NCBI RefSeq assembly: GCF_025464955.1
Contig: NZ_JAODNM010000092.1
Span: 1 to 64,000 of the forward strand
Length of the DNA: 64,000 bases
Direction of reading: 5' to 3'
DNA from: Amycolatopsis sp.
GTDB taxonomy: Bacteria > Actinomycetota > Actinomycetes > Mycobacteriales > Pseudonocardiaceae
A program made the position numbers and the translations under genes. Of this stretch, positions 56,470-64,000 are shown piece after piece (position 1 is the stretch's first letter; each line of letters opens with the position of its first letter). The notes under the pieces are model-generated. The model did no database searches. It was given only the letters and a program-made list of their open reading frames with translations, and was not told where the DNA came from.

Positions 56470-56930
56470 GGTGTGGTCGGTGACCCTCGACGGTCCCTCC
56501 GTGGGCGTGGGCGATCTCGGTGGCGTGGCGCTTGGCGTTGTCGAGGAGGTTGCCGACCAGCCGCATGAGCTGGGCACGGTTCCCTTGCGCCACAGGGCTT
56601 CCAGCGACTTCGGAGGTGGTGGTCACGCCGTCGCGAGAGTGGCGGCTCGTGAGACAAGCGGCCACGACGTCTGCCATCTCTTCCAGAGCAAAGCTCTCGG
56701 GCGCCGCTCCTTCGAGCTTGCGAGCAGCAGGAGGTCGGCGACGAGGTCCTGCAGCCGGGTGGCGTCGAGAACGGTGTTTTCGCACGCCTGCGCCAGTCGA
56801 TGCTGTCCGGGTGGGCCAGCTGACCTCCAGCTGGGTCCGCATCGAAGTGAGCGGAGTCCGCAGTTCGTGGGACGCGTCGGCGGTGAACTGGCGCTGCCGG
56901 GTCATCGCGGGTGTCCAGGCGGCCGAGCAT
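56470..56930 (-). pseudogene. Sensor histidine kinase remnant
   Basis: Pieces of a HisKA/HATPase kinase survive in three frames. FTADASHELRTPLTSM (phosphoacceptor His near 56869) lies in one frame. ENTVLDATRLQDLVADLLLL lies in a second. KLEGAAPESF and RLVGNLLDNAKRHA (N box near 56550) are back in the first. After the N box the sequence jumps directly to AHAHGGTVEG, so about 70 residues with the ATP-binding G boxes are deleted. The sensor domain and any response regulator are absent. Clearly non-functional. Confidence 0.8.
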
Positions 56931-56952
56931 TGGTGTTCATGGTCGCGCAAAA

Positions 56953-56991
56953 AACGGGCCCCCACCGCGTTTCCGCTGGTGAAGGCCCGTT
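56953..56991 (-). terminator. Terminator of tRNA-Arg
   Basis: On the minus strand AACGGGCC (56984-56991) pairs with GGCCCGTT (56953-56960) and is followed by a run of five T. It starts six bases beyond the tRNA CCA end. This is a classical intrinsic terminator. Confidence 0.88.
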
Positions 56992-56996
56992 GGTTG

Positions 56997-57072
56997 TGGT
57001 GCCCTGGGCAGGATTCGAACCTGCGACACCTGCCTCCGGAGGGCAGTGCTCTATCCCCTGAGCTACCAAGGC
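56997..57072 (-). tRNA. tRNA-Arg (anticodon CCG), CCA encoded
   Basis: The cloverleaf closes fully. Acceptor GCCTTGG pairs with CCAGGGC, the D arm is GCTC/GAGC, the anticodon arm is CTGCC-CTCCGGA-GGCAG with anticodon CCG, and the T arm is GCAGG-TTCGAAT-CCTGC. The discriminator is A, followed by a genomic CCA at 56997-56999. It reads CGG codons, which are common in this GC-rich genome. It is followed by a strong terminator and lies 2.9 kb from argS. Confidence 0.97.
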
Positions 57073-57277
57073 GCATTGCTGCGCAACGCAGATAAGCCTA
57101 CCGCACGCCGATCGGAGGATGGATGGAGGTCGGTCTTGCCCGTTGGGAAGGCTCAGTTGGGGGATGTGGACCGGTTCGCCTCGGCGGTACGTTGTCAGCG
57201 GAGCAAGTTAGGGTTACCTTTATTGCAAGCATGCGCATGTCACTACGTATCGGCGCTGAGCACGGGAGGCGTAGGGG
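57073..57277. promoter_or_regulatory. Promoter region of the CDF transporter
   Basis: TTAGGGTTACCTTTA at 57208-57222 resembles an iron-type DtxR/IdeR box only weakly (12 of 19 positions to the consensus). TTGTCA at 57192 with TACCTT 17 bases on is a possible promoter. No gene is apparent in these 205 bases. Confidence 0.25.
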
Positions 57278-58201
57278 ATGGGGCATGGACACGGGCACGG
57301 AACACTGCCTCCGGGGGGCAGCAGTGCGTCGGGTCGTTACGTGCGCAGCCTGACGGCCGCGCTGCTGATCGGCGCGGCGTTCATGGCGCTCGAGTTCGTG
57401 GTCGGGCTCACGACGTCTTCGCTGGCCCTGATTTCGGATGCGGCCCACATGTTCACGGACGTGCTCGGCACCGGGATGGCGCTGGCGGCGATCGTGCTCG
57501 CGCGGCGCAGCGGCCCGACGTTCAGCCGCACGTTCGGCCTGTACCGCTCCGAGGTGCTCGCGGCCTTGGCGAACGCGTTGCTGCTCTTCGGTGTCGCCGG
57601 ATACGTGCTGGTGGAGGCCATTGGCCGGATCAGCGCTCCGCCCGAGGTGTCCGGGCTGCCCGTCATGCTCGCGGCGGCGGCCGGGCTCGTCGCCAACCTT
57701 GTCTCGTTCGGGCTGCTTCGCGCCGGCGCGAAGGAAAGCATCAACGTGCGCGGCGCGTACCTCGAAGTCCTCGCCGACCTCATCGGCTCGGTCGGTGTGC
57801 TGGTCAGCGGCGCGATCACGCTGCTGACGGGATGGCGGTACGCCGACCCGCTCATCGGTGTCGCGATCGGCCTCTGGGTGCTGCCCCGCACGTGCGTCCT
57901 GGCTCGGCGGGCGCTGCGCATCCTGTTCCAGCACGCGCCACAGGGCGTCGACGTCGGCGCGATCAGCACCGAACTCGCCGCGCTACCCGGGGTCTCAGAC
58001 GTCCACGACCTGCACGTCTGGACGCTCACGTCGGGCATGGAGGTGGCGTCGGCGCACCTCACTGTCAACGCCACCGCGACACAGTCGGCCGTCCTCGCCG
58101 AGGCGCAGGACCTGCTCGCGAGCCGCTACTCGATCCAGCACGCCACGCTCCAGGTCGAAGCCCTCGAGTGCGCGAAACGCTGCGGCGAACTTTCGTGGTG
58201 A
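57278..58201 (+). CDS. CDF-family cation diffusion facilitator (Zn/Co/Cd efflux)
   Basis: A 307-residue metal-proton antiporter. A His-rich N-terminus (MGHGHGHGTLPPGG) precedes six helices. The metal site residues are in ISDAAHMFTDVLGTG (helix II, HxxxD) and YLEVLADLIGSVGV (helix V). The C-terminal cytoplasmic metal-chaperone-like domain has VHDLHVWTLTSGM. It exports zinc or a related cation from the cytosol. It is monocistronic and converges on the DUF305 gene. Confidence 0.93.
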   Translation: MGHGHGHGTLPPGGSSASGRYVRSLTAALLIGAAFMALEFVVGLTTSSLALISDAAHMFTDVLGTGMALAAIVLARRSGPTFSRTFGLYRSEVLAALANALLLFGVAGYVLVEAIGRISAPPEVSGLPVMLAAAAGLVANLVSFGLLRAGAKESINVRGAYLEVLADLIGSVGVLVSGAITLLTGWRYADPLIGVAIGLWVLPRTCVLARRALRILFQHAPQGVDVGAISTELAALPGVSDVHDLHVWTLTSGMEVASAHLTVNATATQSAVLAEAQDLLASRYSIQHATLQVEALECAKRCGELSW

Positions 58202-58228
58202 CGCTGCGGCGCGCCGTGTCGCAATGCC

Positions 58229-58954
58229 TTACGGCGAGGGGAGGGGTTGGCCGCCGCGAGCGGCCAGCAGCTGGGTCATCGTGATCATCTCGGCGCCCTG
58301 TGACGTGAGCATGCTCTTGGCGAGGACCTGGACGGCGTTGAGGTTCGAGTGGTCCTCGGCGTACTGCGCCATCTCCGCGCCGCCCTGGTGGTGGCGCAGC
58401 ATGAGCTGCAGGAAGTCGACGTCGAGAGCCTTGCCGGTCAGCGACCGCAGCTTGGCCAGTTCGGCCTCGTTCGCCATCCCGGGCATGGGCGCGCCGTTGG
58501 CCGGGGGCATCTGCATCGCGGGGGCGGTCGCGCCGTGGCCCATGTCCATCGGCCCGGTCATCCACGTCATGTAGGCGCCGGTGGTCTGCTCAGGCTGGTT
58601 CCACAGCATGAGCCAGCCCTTCATCCGGCCGATCTGCTCGGTCTGGTTGCTCTCGATGTCGAAGGCGAGCTGCTTGAGCGCGGGGTCGGTGGTGTGGTCG
58701 CGCTCCCAGCTGGCCATCGTGACCGCCTGGTTGTGGTGCACCGACATGTCCTGCGCGAAGCCGACCTCCACCGAGCCGGCTCCGGGCGTGGCCGCCGGGG
58801 CGGCGCTCAGCGTGTTCGTCAGGAACATGCCGAGCGTCGCTCCCAGCAGCAGTACGGCGACCATGGCCGCCCCGATGATGACGACCCTGGACCAACCTGG
58901 GCGCTCTTCCGCCTCGGTCAGCTCCTCGGTCTCGTCAGCAGTGTCGACGGCCAT
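58229..58954 (-). CDS. DUF305 family membrane-anchored protein
   Basis: A 241-residue protein with an N-terminal membrane anchor (VVIIGAAMVAVLLLGATLG) and two DUF305 helical modules: DMSVHHNQAVTMASW and LLMLRHHQGGAEMAQYAEDH, between them a Met-rich stretch (MDMGHGATAPAMQMPP). The HHxQ and Met patterns suggest copper or metal binding outside the membrane, but this is unproven. It follows the DUF3105 gene by 13 bases, and this pair next to argS is common in actinobacteria (from memory). Confidence 0.9.
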   Translation of the reverse strand: MAVDTADETEELTEAEERPGWSRVVIIGAAMVAVLLLGATLGMFLTNTLSAAPAATPGAGSVEVGFAQDMSVHHNQAVTMASWERDHTTDPALKQLAFDIESNQTEQIGRMKGWLMLWNQPEQTTGAYMTWMTGPMDMGHGATAPAMQMPPANGAPMPGMANEAELAKLRSLTGKALDVDFLQLMLRHHQGGAEMAQYAEDHSNLNAVQVLAKSMLTSQGAEMITMTQLLAARGGQPLPSP

Positions 58955-58967
58955 TCAGCTCACTTCT

Positions 58968-59828
58968 TTACTTGCTCGGGGGCGCGGTCGGGACGCTGGG
59001 CACGGGGGCGCTCGCGCCGCCCGCTCCCTGGTCGGCCTGGGCGCCAGTGGTGCCCTTGTAGTCCATGGACTTCGCGGTCGGTCCCGGCTTGGTCGGGTCG
59101 AACGGCGGCGGGTTGTCCGGGTCGAACTGGCCGGGGCCGAGCGCGTCACACGAGGCGCCGACCTCGGGGTAGACCCCGTTCGGGTTACTGCGCAGCGCGG
59201 CGATGAAGTCGTCGATGCGCGGGTCGCCGGCGTCGGTCAGCTTCAGCTGGTGGCCCCAGGACTGCAGCGAGATCGGCTTGTCGAGGCCGGGGTACGGCGA
59301 CATGATCGTGAACGGCTTGCCGTTGACCTTGAGCTTCAGTGCGGAGACGTCGGCCGCGGAGACTTCGGTCGGGTTGTAGGCGATCCAGACCGTGCCGTGC
59401 TCGAGCGCGTGCACCATGTTCTCGGTGCGGACGGCCTTCGGGTAGACGATGCCGTTGCAGGCGGCCCAGGACTGGTCGTGCGGCCCGCCGAACGGGGGCG
59501 ACTGGTCGTAGGCGACGCGCTCGGTCGGCAGGACGTGCACGCTGCCGGTGTACGTCTTGGTCACGATGCCGGGGATCTTCAGCGACGGGTCCGGGTTGCT
59601 CGCGGACGGCGCGAACGCGGCGGCGGCGGCTTCCTTGGCCGCCTGGTCGCGCTTGGGCGCGGACTGGACGATGTAGTAGCCGAACACGCCGCCGGCCAGC
59701 GCCAGCACTGCGACCACGGCGATGACCGTGCCCCAGGGGATACCCTTCCTGGAGACGACGGAACTGTTGCGGGACGCCTTGGTGTTCTTTTTCGGCGTCC
59801 CTTTCTTCTTCGTTGTCCCGTTCGCCAT
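58968..59828 (-). CDS. DUF3105 family membrane protein
   Basis: A 286-residue protein: a basic cytoplasmic N-terminus (KKKGTPKKNTKASRN), one transmembrane helix (WGTVIAVVAVLALAGGVFGYYIV), and an extracytoplasmic DUF3105 domain with YDQSPPFGGPHDQSWAACNG and NMVHALEHGTVWIAYNP. The conserved histidines and cysteines hint at metal binding. The C-terminal tail is Pro/Ala/Gly-rich. It probably partners the DUF305 protein encoded 13 bases downstream. Confidence 0.9.
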   Translation of the reverse strand: MANGTTKKKGTPKKNTKASRNSSVVSRKGIPWGTVIAVVAVLALAGGVFGYYIVQSAPKRDQAAKEAAAAAFAPSASNPDPSLKIPGIVTKTYTGSVHVLPTERVAYDQSPPFGGPHDQSWAACNGIVYPKAVRTENMVHALEHGTVWIAYNPTEVSAADVSALKLKVNGKPFTIMSPYPGLDKPISLQSWGHQLKLTDAGDPRIDDFIAALRSNPNGVYPEVGASCDALGPGQFDPDNPPPFDPTKPGPTAKSMDYKGTTGAQADQGAGGASAPVPSVPTAPPSK

Positions 59829-59981
59829 GGCTCCCGCGTTCTCATCCGGTGATCTGTGCCTCGACCAGTGTAGGGATACCGGGTCTGGTCTCGGTGAACA
59901 GGCGGAAGATCACCGGCCTGGAGTAGCGCCGCACTCACCCGCACGCCAGGCCCTCGGCGGCCCGCACCTAGAATTCGGCAG

Positions 59982-61640
59982 GTGACTCCCGCCGCTCTCG
60001 CCGATCTGGTCCGCCGCTGCGCCGTGCAGGTTCTTGCCGCTCGGGGCATAGATGACGCCGTCCTGCCCGCACAGGTGACGATCGAGCGTCCCCGCAACCC
60101 CGAGCACGGCGACTACGCGACCAACCTCGCCCTGCAAGTGGCCAAGAAAGCCGGGCTCCAGCCGCGTGAGTTCGCCGCCGCGCTGGCCGAGCTGCTGACC
60201 GCTGCCGACGGTATCGATGTGGCCGAGATCGCCGGTCCCGGCTTCCTCAACCTGCGGCTCGCCGCGGACGCGCAGGGTGAGCAGGTGCGCCTGGTGCTCA
60301 CCGCCGGTGACGCTTACGGCCTCGGTGACGCGTTCACCGGCCGCAACATCAACCTCGAGTTCGTCTCGGCGAACCCGACCGGCCCGATCCACCTCGGCGG
60401 CACGCGCTGGGCCGCGGTCGGCGACGCGCTGGGCCGGGTGCTGGTCGCACAGGGCGCCCAGGTCACCCGCGAGTACTACTTCAACGACGCCGGCGCGCAG
60501 ATCGACAGGTTCGTCAAGTCCCTGATCGCCGCCGCGAAGGGCGAGCCCGCGCCCGAGGACGGGTACGCGGGCGGATACATCTCCGACATCGCCGCCGAGG
60601 TGCTCCGCCAGGAGCCCAGCGCGCTGTCGCTGCCCGACGACGAACGCCACGAGACGTTCCGCCGGGTCGGCATCGGGCTGATGTTCACCGAGATCCGGCA
60701 GAGCCTGCACGAGTTCGGAACCGACTTCGACGTCTACTTCCACGAGAACTCGCTGCACGAGTCCGGCGCCGTCGACAGCGCGGTCCAGCAGCTCAAGGAC
60801 TCCGGCAACCTCTACTTCGAAGAGGGCGCCTGGTGGCTGCGTTCGAGCGAGTACGGCGACGACAAGGACAGGGTCGTCATCAAGAAGGACGGCAACCCGG
60901 CCTACATCGCCGGTGACCTCGCCTACTTCCAGGACAAGCGCAAACGCGGCTTCGACCTGTGCATCTACATGCTCGGCGCCGACCACCACGGCTACATCGC
61001 CCGGCTCAAGGCCGCCGCGGCCGCCTTCGGGGACGACCCGGCCGTCGTCGAGGTCCTGATCGGGCAGATGGTCAACCTGCTCAGCGACGGTAAACCGGTC
61101 CGGATGAGCAAGCGCGCCGGTACGGTGATCACCATGGAAGACCTCGTGGAGGCAGTCGGGGTCGACGCCGCCCGCTACGAGCTCATCCGGTATCCGATCG
61201 GGTCCAGCCTGGACATCGATCTCGACCTGCTTCGTAAGCATTCCAACGACAACCCGGTGTTCTACGTCCAGTACGCGCACGCCAGGTTGTCCTCGCTGCA
61301 GCGCGGCGCGGCCGAACTCGGTATCAAATTCGACGTCGCGGATCTCGACTACGGCCTGCTCACCCGCGAGCAGGAGGGTGACCTGATCCGCACGATCGGC
61401 GAATTCCCCACGGTGGTCCGGAAATCGGCCGAGCTGCGCGAGCCGCACCGTGTCGCCCGGTACCTGGAAAACCTCGCCGGCGCCTACCACCGCTTCTACG
61501 ACGGCCCCCGCGTGCTGCCGCAAGGCGACGAGGAGGCCACCCCGCTGACCCATGCCCGGCTCGCGTTGTGCGAGGCGGCGCGTCAGGTGCTCGCCAACGG
61601 TCTCAAGCTGCTCGGTGTCTCTGCTCCGGAACGGATGTAA
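59982..61640 (+). CDS. argS: Arginyl-tRNA synthetase
   Basis: A 552-residue class I synthetase that charges tRNA-Arg. The HIGH-like motif is PIHLGGTRWA and the KMSKS-like motif RMSKRAGTV. The N-terminal Add-1 domain (ERPRNPEHGDYATNLAL) and the C-terminal DALR anticodon-binding domain (VARYLENLAGAYHRFYDG) are intact. The start is GTG 59982. It heads an argS-lysA-hom block conserved in actinobacteria, with lysA starting two bases after the stop. Confidence 0.97.
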   Translation: MTPAALADLVRRCAVQVLAARGIDDAVLPAQVTIERPRNPEHGDYATNLALQVAKKAGLQPREFAAALAELLTAADGIDVAEIAGPGFLNLRLAADAQGEQVRLVLTAGDAYGLGDAFTGRNINLEFVSANPTGPIHLGGTRWAAVGDALGRVLVAQGAQVTREYYFNDAGAQIDRFVKSLIAAAKGEPAPEDGYAGGYISDIAAEVLRQEPSALSLPDDERHETFRRVGIGLMFTEIRQSLHEFGTDFDVYFHENSLHESGAVDSAVQQLKDSGNLYFEEGAWWLRSSEYGDDKDRVVIKKDGNPAYIAGDLAYFQDKRKRGFDLCIYMLGADHHGYIARLKAAAAAFGDDPAVVEVLIGQMVNLLSDGKPVRMSKRAGTVITMEDLVEAVGVDAARYELIRYPIGSSLDIDLDLLRKHSNDNPVFYVQYAHARLSSLQRGAAELGIKFDVADLDYGLLTREQEGDLIRTIGEFPTVVRKSAELREPHRVARYLENLAGAYHRFYDGPRVLPQGDEEATPLTHARLALCEAARQVLANGLKLLGVSAPERM

Positions 61641-61642
61641 CC

Positions 61643-63076
61643 ATGGCCCACCCCGCCGGCCCCCGGCACGCCGACGTCTATCCGCACGCCGACGCGTCGG
61701 GGTTCCCGCCGTCGAGTGCCGACGAACTCGACAAGCTGTACCCGAAGGTGTGGCCCCGCAACACTTATCGCGCGCCGGACGGGGTCGTGCGGATCGCCGG
61801 GGTGGACGTCCGCGAACTCGCCCAGGAGTACGGCACGCCGCTGTTCGTCATCGACGAGGCGGACTTCAAGTCCCGCTGCGCGGAGTACGCCGAGGCCTTC
61901 GACGACCCGGCGCTCGTGCACTACGCGTCCAAGGCGTTCCTGTCGGTCGAGATCGCCAAGTGGGTCGCCGGACAGGGGTTGAGCCTGGACGTCTGCAGCG
62001 GCGGCGAGCTCGCGGTCGCGCAGCGCGCGGAGTTCCCGCCGGAGCGAATCACGTTCCACGGCAACAACAAGTCCATGGATGAACTCGAAGCCGCGGTGAG
62101 TGCCGGCGTGGGCACGGTCGTGCTCGACTCGTACTTCGAGATCGCCAGGCTCGCCGACGTCGCGGCCCGGCTCGACGTCGTCCAGCAGGTGCTGATCCGG
62201 GTCACCGTCGGCGTCGAGGCACACACGCACGAGTTCATCGCGACGGCACACGAGGACCAGAAGTTCGGTTTCTCGCTGGCTTCCGGTGGTGCCGCCGAGG
62301 CGGTGCGCCGGGTGCTCAACGCGCCTTCGCTCAAGCTGATCGGCCTGCACAGCCACATCGGTTCGCAGATCTTCGACGCCGACGGCTTCGAGGTCGCCGC
62401 GCGCCGGGTCGTCGGCCTGCTGGCCGAGTTGGGCAAGGAACACGGCGAGCAGCTGCTCGAGCAGATGTCCATTGTGGACCTCGGTGGCGGCTTCGGGATC
62501 GCCTATACCGACAAGGACAACCCGCCGCCCCCCGCGCAGATGATCACCCAGATCCGCGAGATGGTCCGCAAGGAGTGCGCGTACGCGAACCTCCCGGTGC
62601 CGCGCATCGCCGGCGAGCCGGGCCGCGCGATCGCCGGTCCCGGCACGATCACGCTGTACGAGGTCGGCACCATCAAGGACGTCTCGCTCGGTGACGACGC
62701 CGTCCGCCGGTACGTCAGCGTCGACGGGGGGATGAGCGACAACATCCGCACCGCGCTCTACGACGCCGTGTACGACTGCCGTCTGGTCTCACGATCGAGT
62801 GATGACGGTGAATCCCCGGAGGTTCGGGCCGCATTATCCCGAGTAGTGGGAAAACACTGTGAGTCCGGTGACATCGTCGTCCGAGACTGCTGGCTACCCG
62901 ACACGCTGGCTCCCGGTGACCTGCTGGCCGTGGCCGCGACGGGCGCCTACTGCTACGCGATGGCCAGCGGTTACAACCGCCAGCCGCGCCCGGCGGTGGT
63001 CGCCGTGCGCAACGGCCAGTCCCGGGTGCTGCTGCGGCGGGAGACATTGGACGACATGTTGCGACTGGAGGTTTAG
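61643..63076 (+). CDS. lysA: Diaminopimelate decarboxylase
   Basis: A 477-residue PLP enzyme that makes L-lysine from meso-diaminopimelate. The PLP lysine is Lys97 in HYASKAFLSVEIA. GLHSHIGSQIFD, VDLGGGFGIAY and EPGRAIAGPG bind PLP phosphate. CESGDIVVRD with the active-site Cys and ATGAYCYAMASGYNRQPRP lie at the C-terminus. Long N-terminal extensions are typical of the actinobacterial form. It starts two bases after argS and is followed five bases later by hom. Confidence 0.96.
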   Translation: MAHPAGPRHADVYPHADASGFPPSSADELDKLYPKVWPRNTYRAPDGVVRIAGVDVRELAQEYGTPLFVIDEADFKSRCAEYAEAFDDPALVHYASKAFLSVEIAKWVAGQGLSLDVCSGGELAVAQRAEFPPERITFHGNNKSMDELEAAVSAGVGTVVLDSYFEIARLADVAARLDVVQQVLIRVTVGVEAHTHEFIATAHEDQKFGFSLASGGAAEAVRRVLNAPSLKLIGLHSHIGSQIFDADGFEVAARRVVGLLAELGKEHGEQLLEQMSIVDLGGGFGIAYTDKDNPPPPAQMITQIREMVRKECAYANLPVPRIAGEPGRAIAGPGTITLYEVGTIKDVSLGDDAVRRYVSVDGGMSDNIRTALYDAVYDCRLVSRSSDDGESPEVRAALSRVVGKHCESGDIVVRDCWLPDTLAPGDLLAVAATGAYCYAMASGYNRQPRPAVVAVRNGQSRVLLRRETLDDMLRLEV

Positions 63077-63081
63077 CTAAC

Positions 63082-64000
63082 GTGTCCAAAAAGGACGGAC
63101 AGCCGATCAGGGTCGCGCTGCTGGGCTGCGGGACGGTGGGCAGTGAGGTCGCGCGCCTGCTCACCGAGCAGGCAGGCGAGCTGGCCGCCAGGGCGGGCGC
63201 GCCGGTCGAGATCGTCGGGATCGCGGTACGCCGCCCCGACAAGCACCCCGAGCTGCCGCAGGACCTGCTGACCTCGGACGCGGCCTCGCTGGTGGTGTCC
63301 GAAAACGTGGACGTCATCGTCGAGCTCGTCGGCGGTATCGAGCCGGTCCGCGAATGGCTGCTCGCCGGGCTCAAGGCGGGCAAGTCGGTGGTCACCGCGA
63401 ACAAGGCGCTGCTGGCCGACCATTCCGCCGAACTGTTCGAAGCGGCCGACGCGTCCGGGGTCGACCTGTACTTCGAAGCGTCCGTGGCCGGTGCGATCCC
63501 GTTGTTGCGCCCGCTGCGTGAATCTCTGGCCGGCGACCGGATCACCCGCGTGATGGGGATCGTCAACGGCACCACGAACTTCATTCTGTCCGCAATGGAC
63601 GAAACCGGCGCGGGCTACAGCGAGACGCTCGACGAGGCCAGCCGGCTGGGGTACGCCGAGGCCGACCCGACGGCCGACGTCGACGGGTACGACGCCGCGT
63701 CCAAGGCCGCGATCCTCGCCTCCCTTTCCTTCCACACCAGGGTAACCGCGAGCGACGTGCACCGCGAGGGCATCGCCGACGTCACGGCGTCGGACATCAG
63801 CGCCGCGCGACTGCTCGGCCGCGCGGTGAAGCTGCTGGCCATCTGCGAGCGCGTCCGCGACGACAACGGCGTCGAGTCGGTGTCCGTTCGCGTGCACCCG
63901 GTGATGATCCCGCTCAGCCACCAGCTCGCCCGGGTGAACGGCGCGTTCAACGCCGTCTACGTCGAGGCCGACGCGGCCGGCGAGCTGATGTTCTACGGCC
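63082..64000 (+). CDS. hom: Homoserine dehydrogenase (3' end cut by the window)
   Basis: About 306 codons are present, open to the window end. The N-terminal Rossmann motif is VALLGCGTVGSEV. ELVGGIEPVREWLLAGLKAGK, VVTANKALLA, VAGAIPLLRPL, MGIVNGTTNFILSAMD and GYAEADPTADVDGYDAASK are homoserine dehydrogenase segments, including the catalytic lysine region. It reduces aspartate semialdehyde to homoserine. The missing C-terminus would carry the ACT domain expected in this group. The start is GTG 63082, five bases after lysA; thrC and thrB probably follow. Confidence 0.95.
   Translation, partial: MSKKDGQPIRVALLGCGTVGSEVARLLTEQAGELAARAGAPVEIVGIAVRRPDKHPELPQDLLTSDAASLVVSENVDVIVELVGGIEPVREWLLAGLKAGKSVVTANKALLADHSAELFEAADASGVDLYFEASVAGAIPLLRPLRESLAGDRITRVMGIVNGTTNFILSAMDETGAGYSETLDEASRLGYAEADPTADVDGYDAASKAAILASLSFHTRVTASDVHREGIADVTASDISAARLLGRAVKLLAICERVRDDNGVESVSVRVHPVMIPLSHQLARVNGAFNAVYVEADAAGELMFYG

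Noticed and set aside
56997..57072. tRNA-Arg as an active phage or island attachment site.
   Set aside because: No integrase and no repeated tRNA 3' end seen in the flanking sequence; only a decayed kinase lies nearby.
57208..57222. An iron box (DtxR/IdeR) upstream of the CDF exporter.
   Set aside because: Only about 12 of 19 consensus positions match; too weak for a regulatory claim.
57123..57353. A 76-codon plus-strand frame upstream of the CDF gene.
   Set aside because: It overlaps the CDF start in another frame, has no family signature and covers the promoter region.

Overview
The window is very GC-rich, uses GTG starts freely and has many 4-base ATGA or GTGA gene overlaps. It carries actinobacterial marker families: an F420-type LLM oxidoreductase, maleylpyruvate-isomerase-like (mycothiol-type) proteins, a WS/DGAT acyltransferase, PAC2, DUF3105/DUF305, and an argS-lysA-hom block next to a CCG tRNA-Arg. 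Taken together this suggests a Pseudonocardiales-type actinomycete, plausibly Amycolatopsis. That assignment is inference, because no rRNA or species marker is present.

Layout. 1-4.9 kb: a tandem-domain TetR regulator divergent from a fadA-fadB beta-oxidation pair. 4.9-10.5 kb: a YCII protein coupled to a 72-aa cysteine protein, two abutting truncated pseudogenes (MMPL transporter and ABC-type binding protein), a TPP enzyme (IlvX-like) with a FAD glycolate-oxidase-type dehydrogenase, and a 30-aa small protein. 10.8-20.6 kb: a catabolic island of unknown substrate with DUF3830, class III aminotransferase, aldehyde dehydrogenase, tartrate/malate-type dehydrogenase, GntR regulator, two maleate-isomerase/Asp-Glu-racemase-like proteins, D-2-hydroxyacid dehydrogenase and amidase. 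Three copies of a GATTGTYGACAATC operator sit at its promoters. 20.7-25.6 kb: an MFS/HTH pair and a PQQ biosynthesis operon in the order pqqA-C-D-E-B. 25.8-27.2 kb: WS/DGAT. 27.4-34.3 kb: a tightly overlapped operon of TPP enzyme, HyuA, HyuB, SDR and GntR, with a perfect palindrome just before its first start codon. 34.3-39.8 kb: a frameshifted DinB/MDMPI pseudogene, a secreted GH27 alpha-galactosidase with an NPCBM domain, a CaiB-type CoA-transferase, a VOC protein and a PRPP synthetase. 39.9-44.3 kb: an aminotransferase, GntR, nitrilase-family amidohydrolase and APC permease. 44.4-50.5 kb: PAC2, rhomboid, small membrane proteins, HxlR, LLM, MDMPI and YCII. 50.6-51.5 kb: a fluoride riboswitch and two fluC genes. 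51.6-54.9 kb: PadR, then an SPFH-GYF protein paired with a zinc-ribbon membrane protein. 55.0-57.1 kb: P450, a decayed histidine kinase and tRNA-Arg(CCG). 57.3-64 kb: a CDF metal exporter, DUF305, DUF3105, then argS-lysA-hom, with hom cut by the window edge.

Two families of intergenic inverted repeats recur, mostly at convergent gene ends. One is built on CTCGTGAGTGTT and the other on CGCAACTCGCCGTCGAGTTGCG. Accessory catabolic operons, each with a GntR-type regulator and a palindrome near its promoter, dominate the window. The strongest candidates for undescribed biology are the DUF3830/isomerase/amidase regulon and the TPP-HyuAB-SDR operon.
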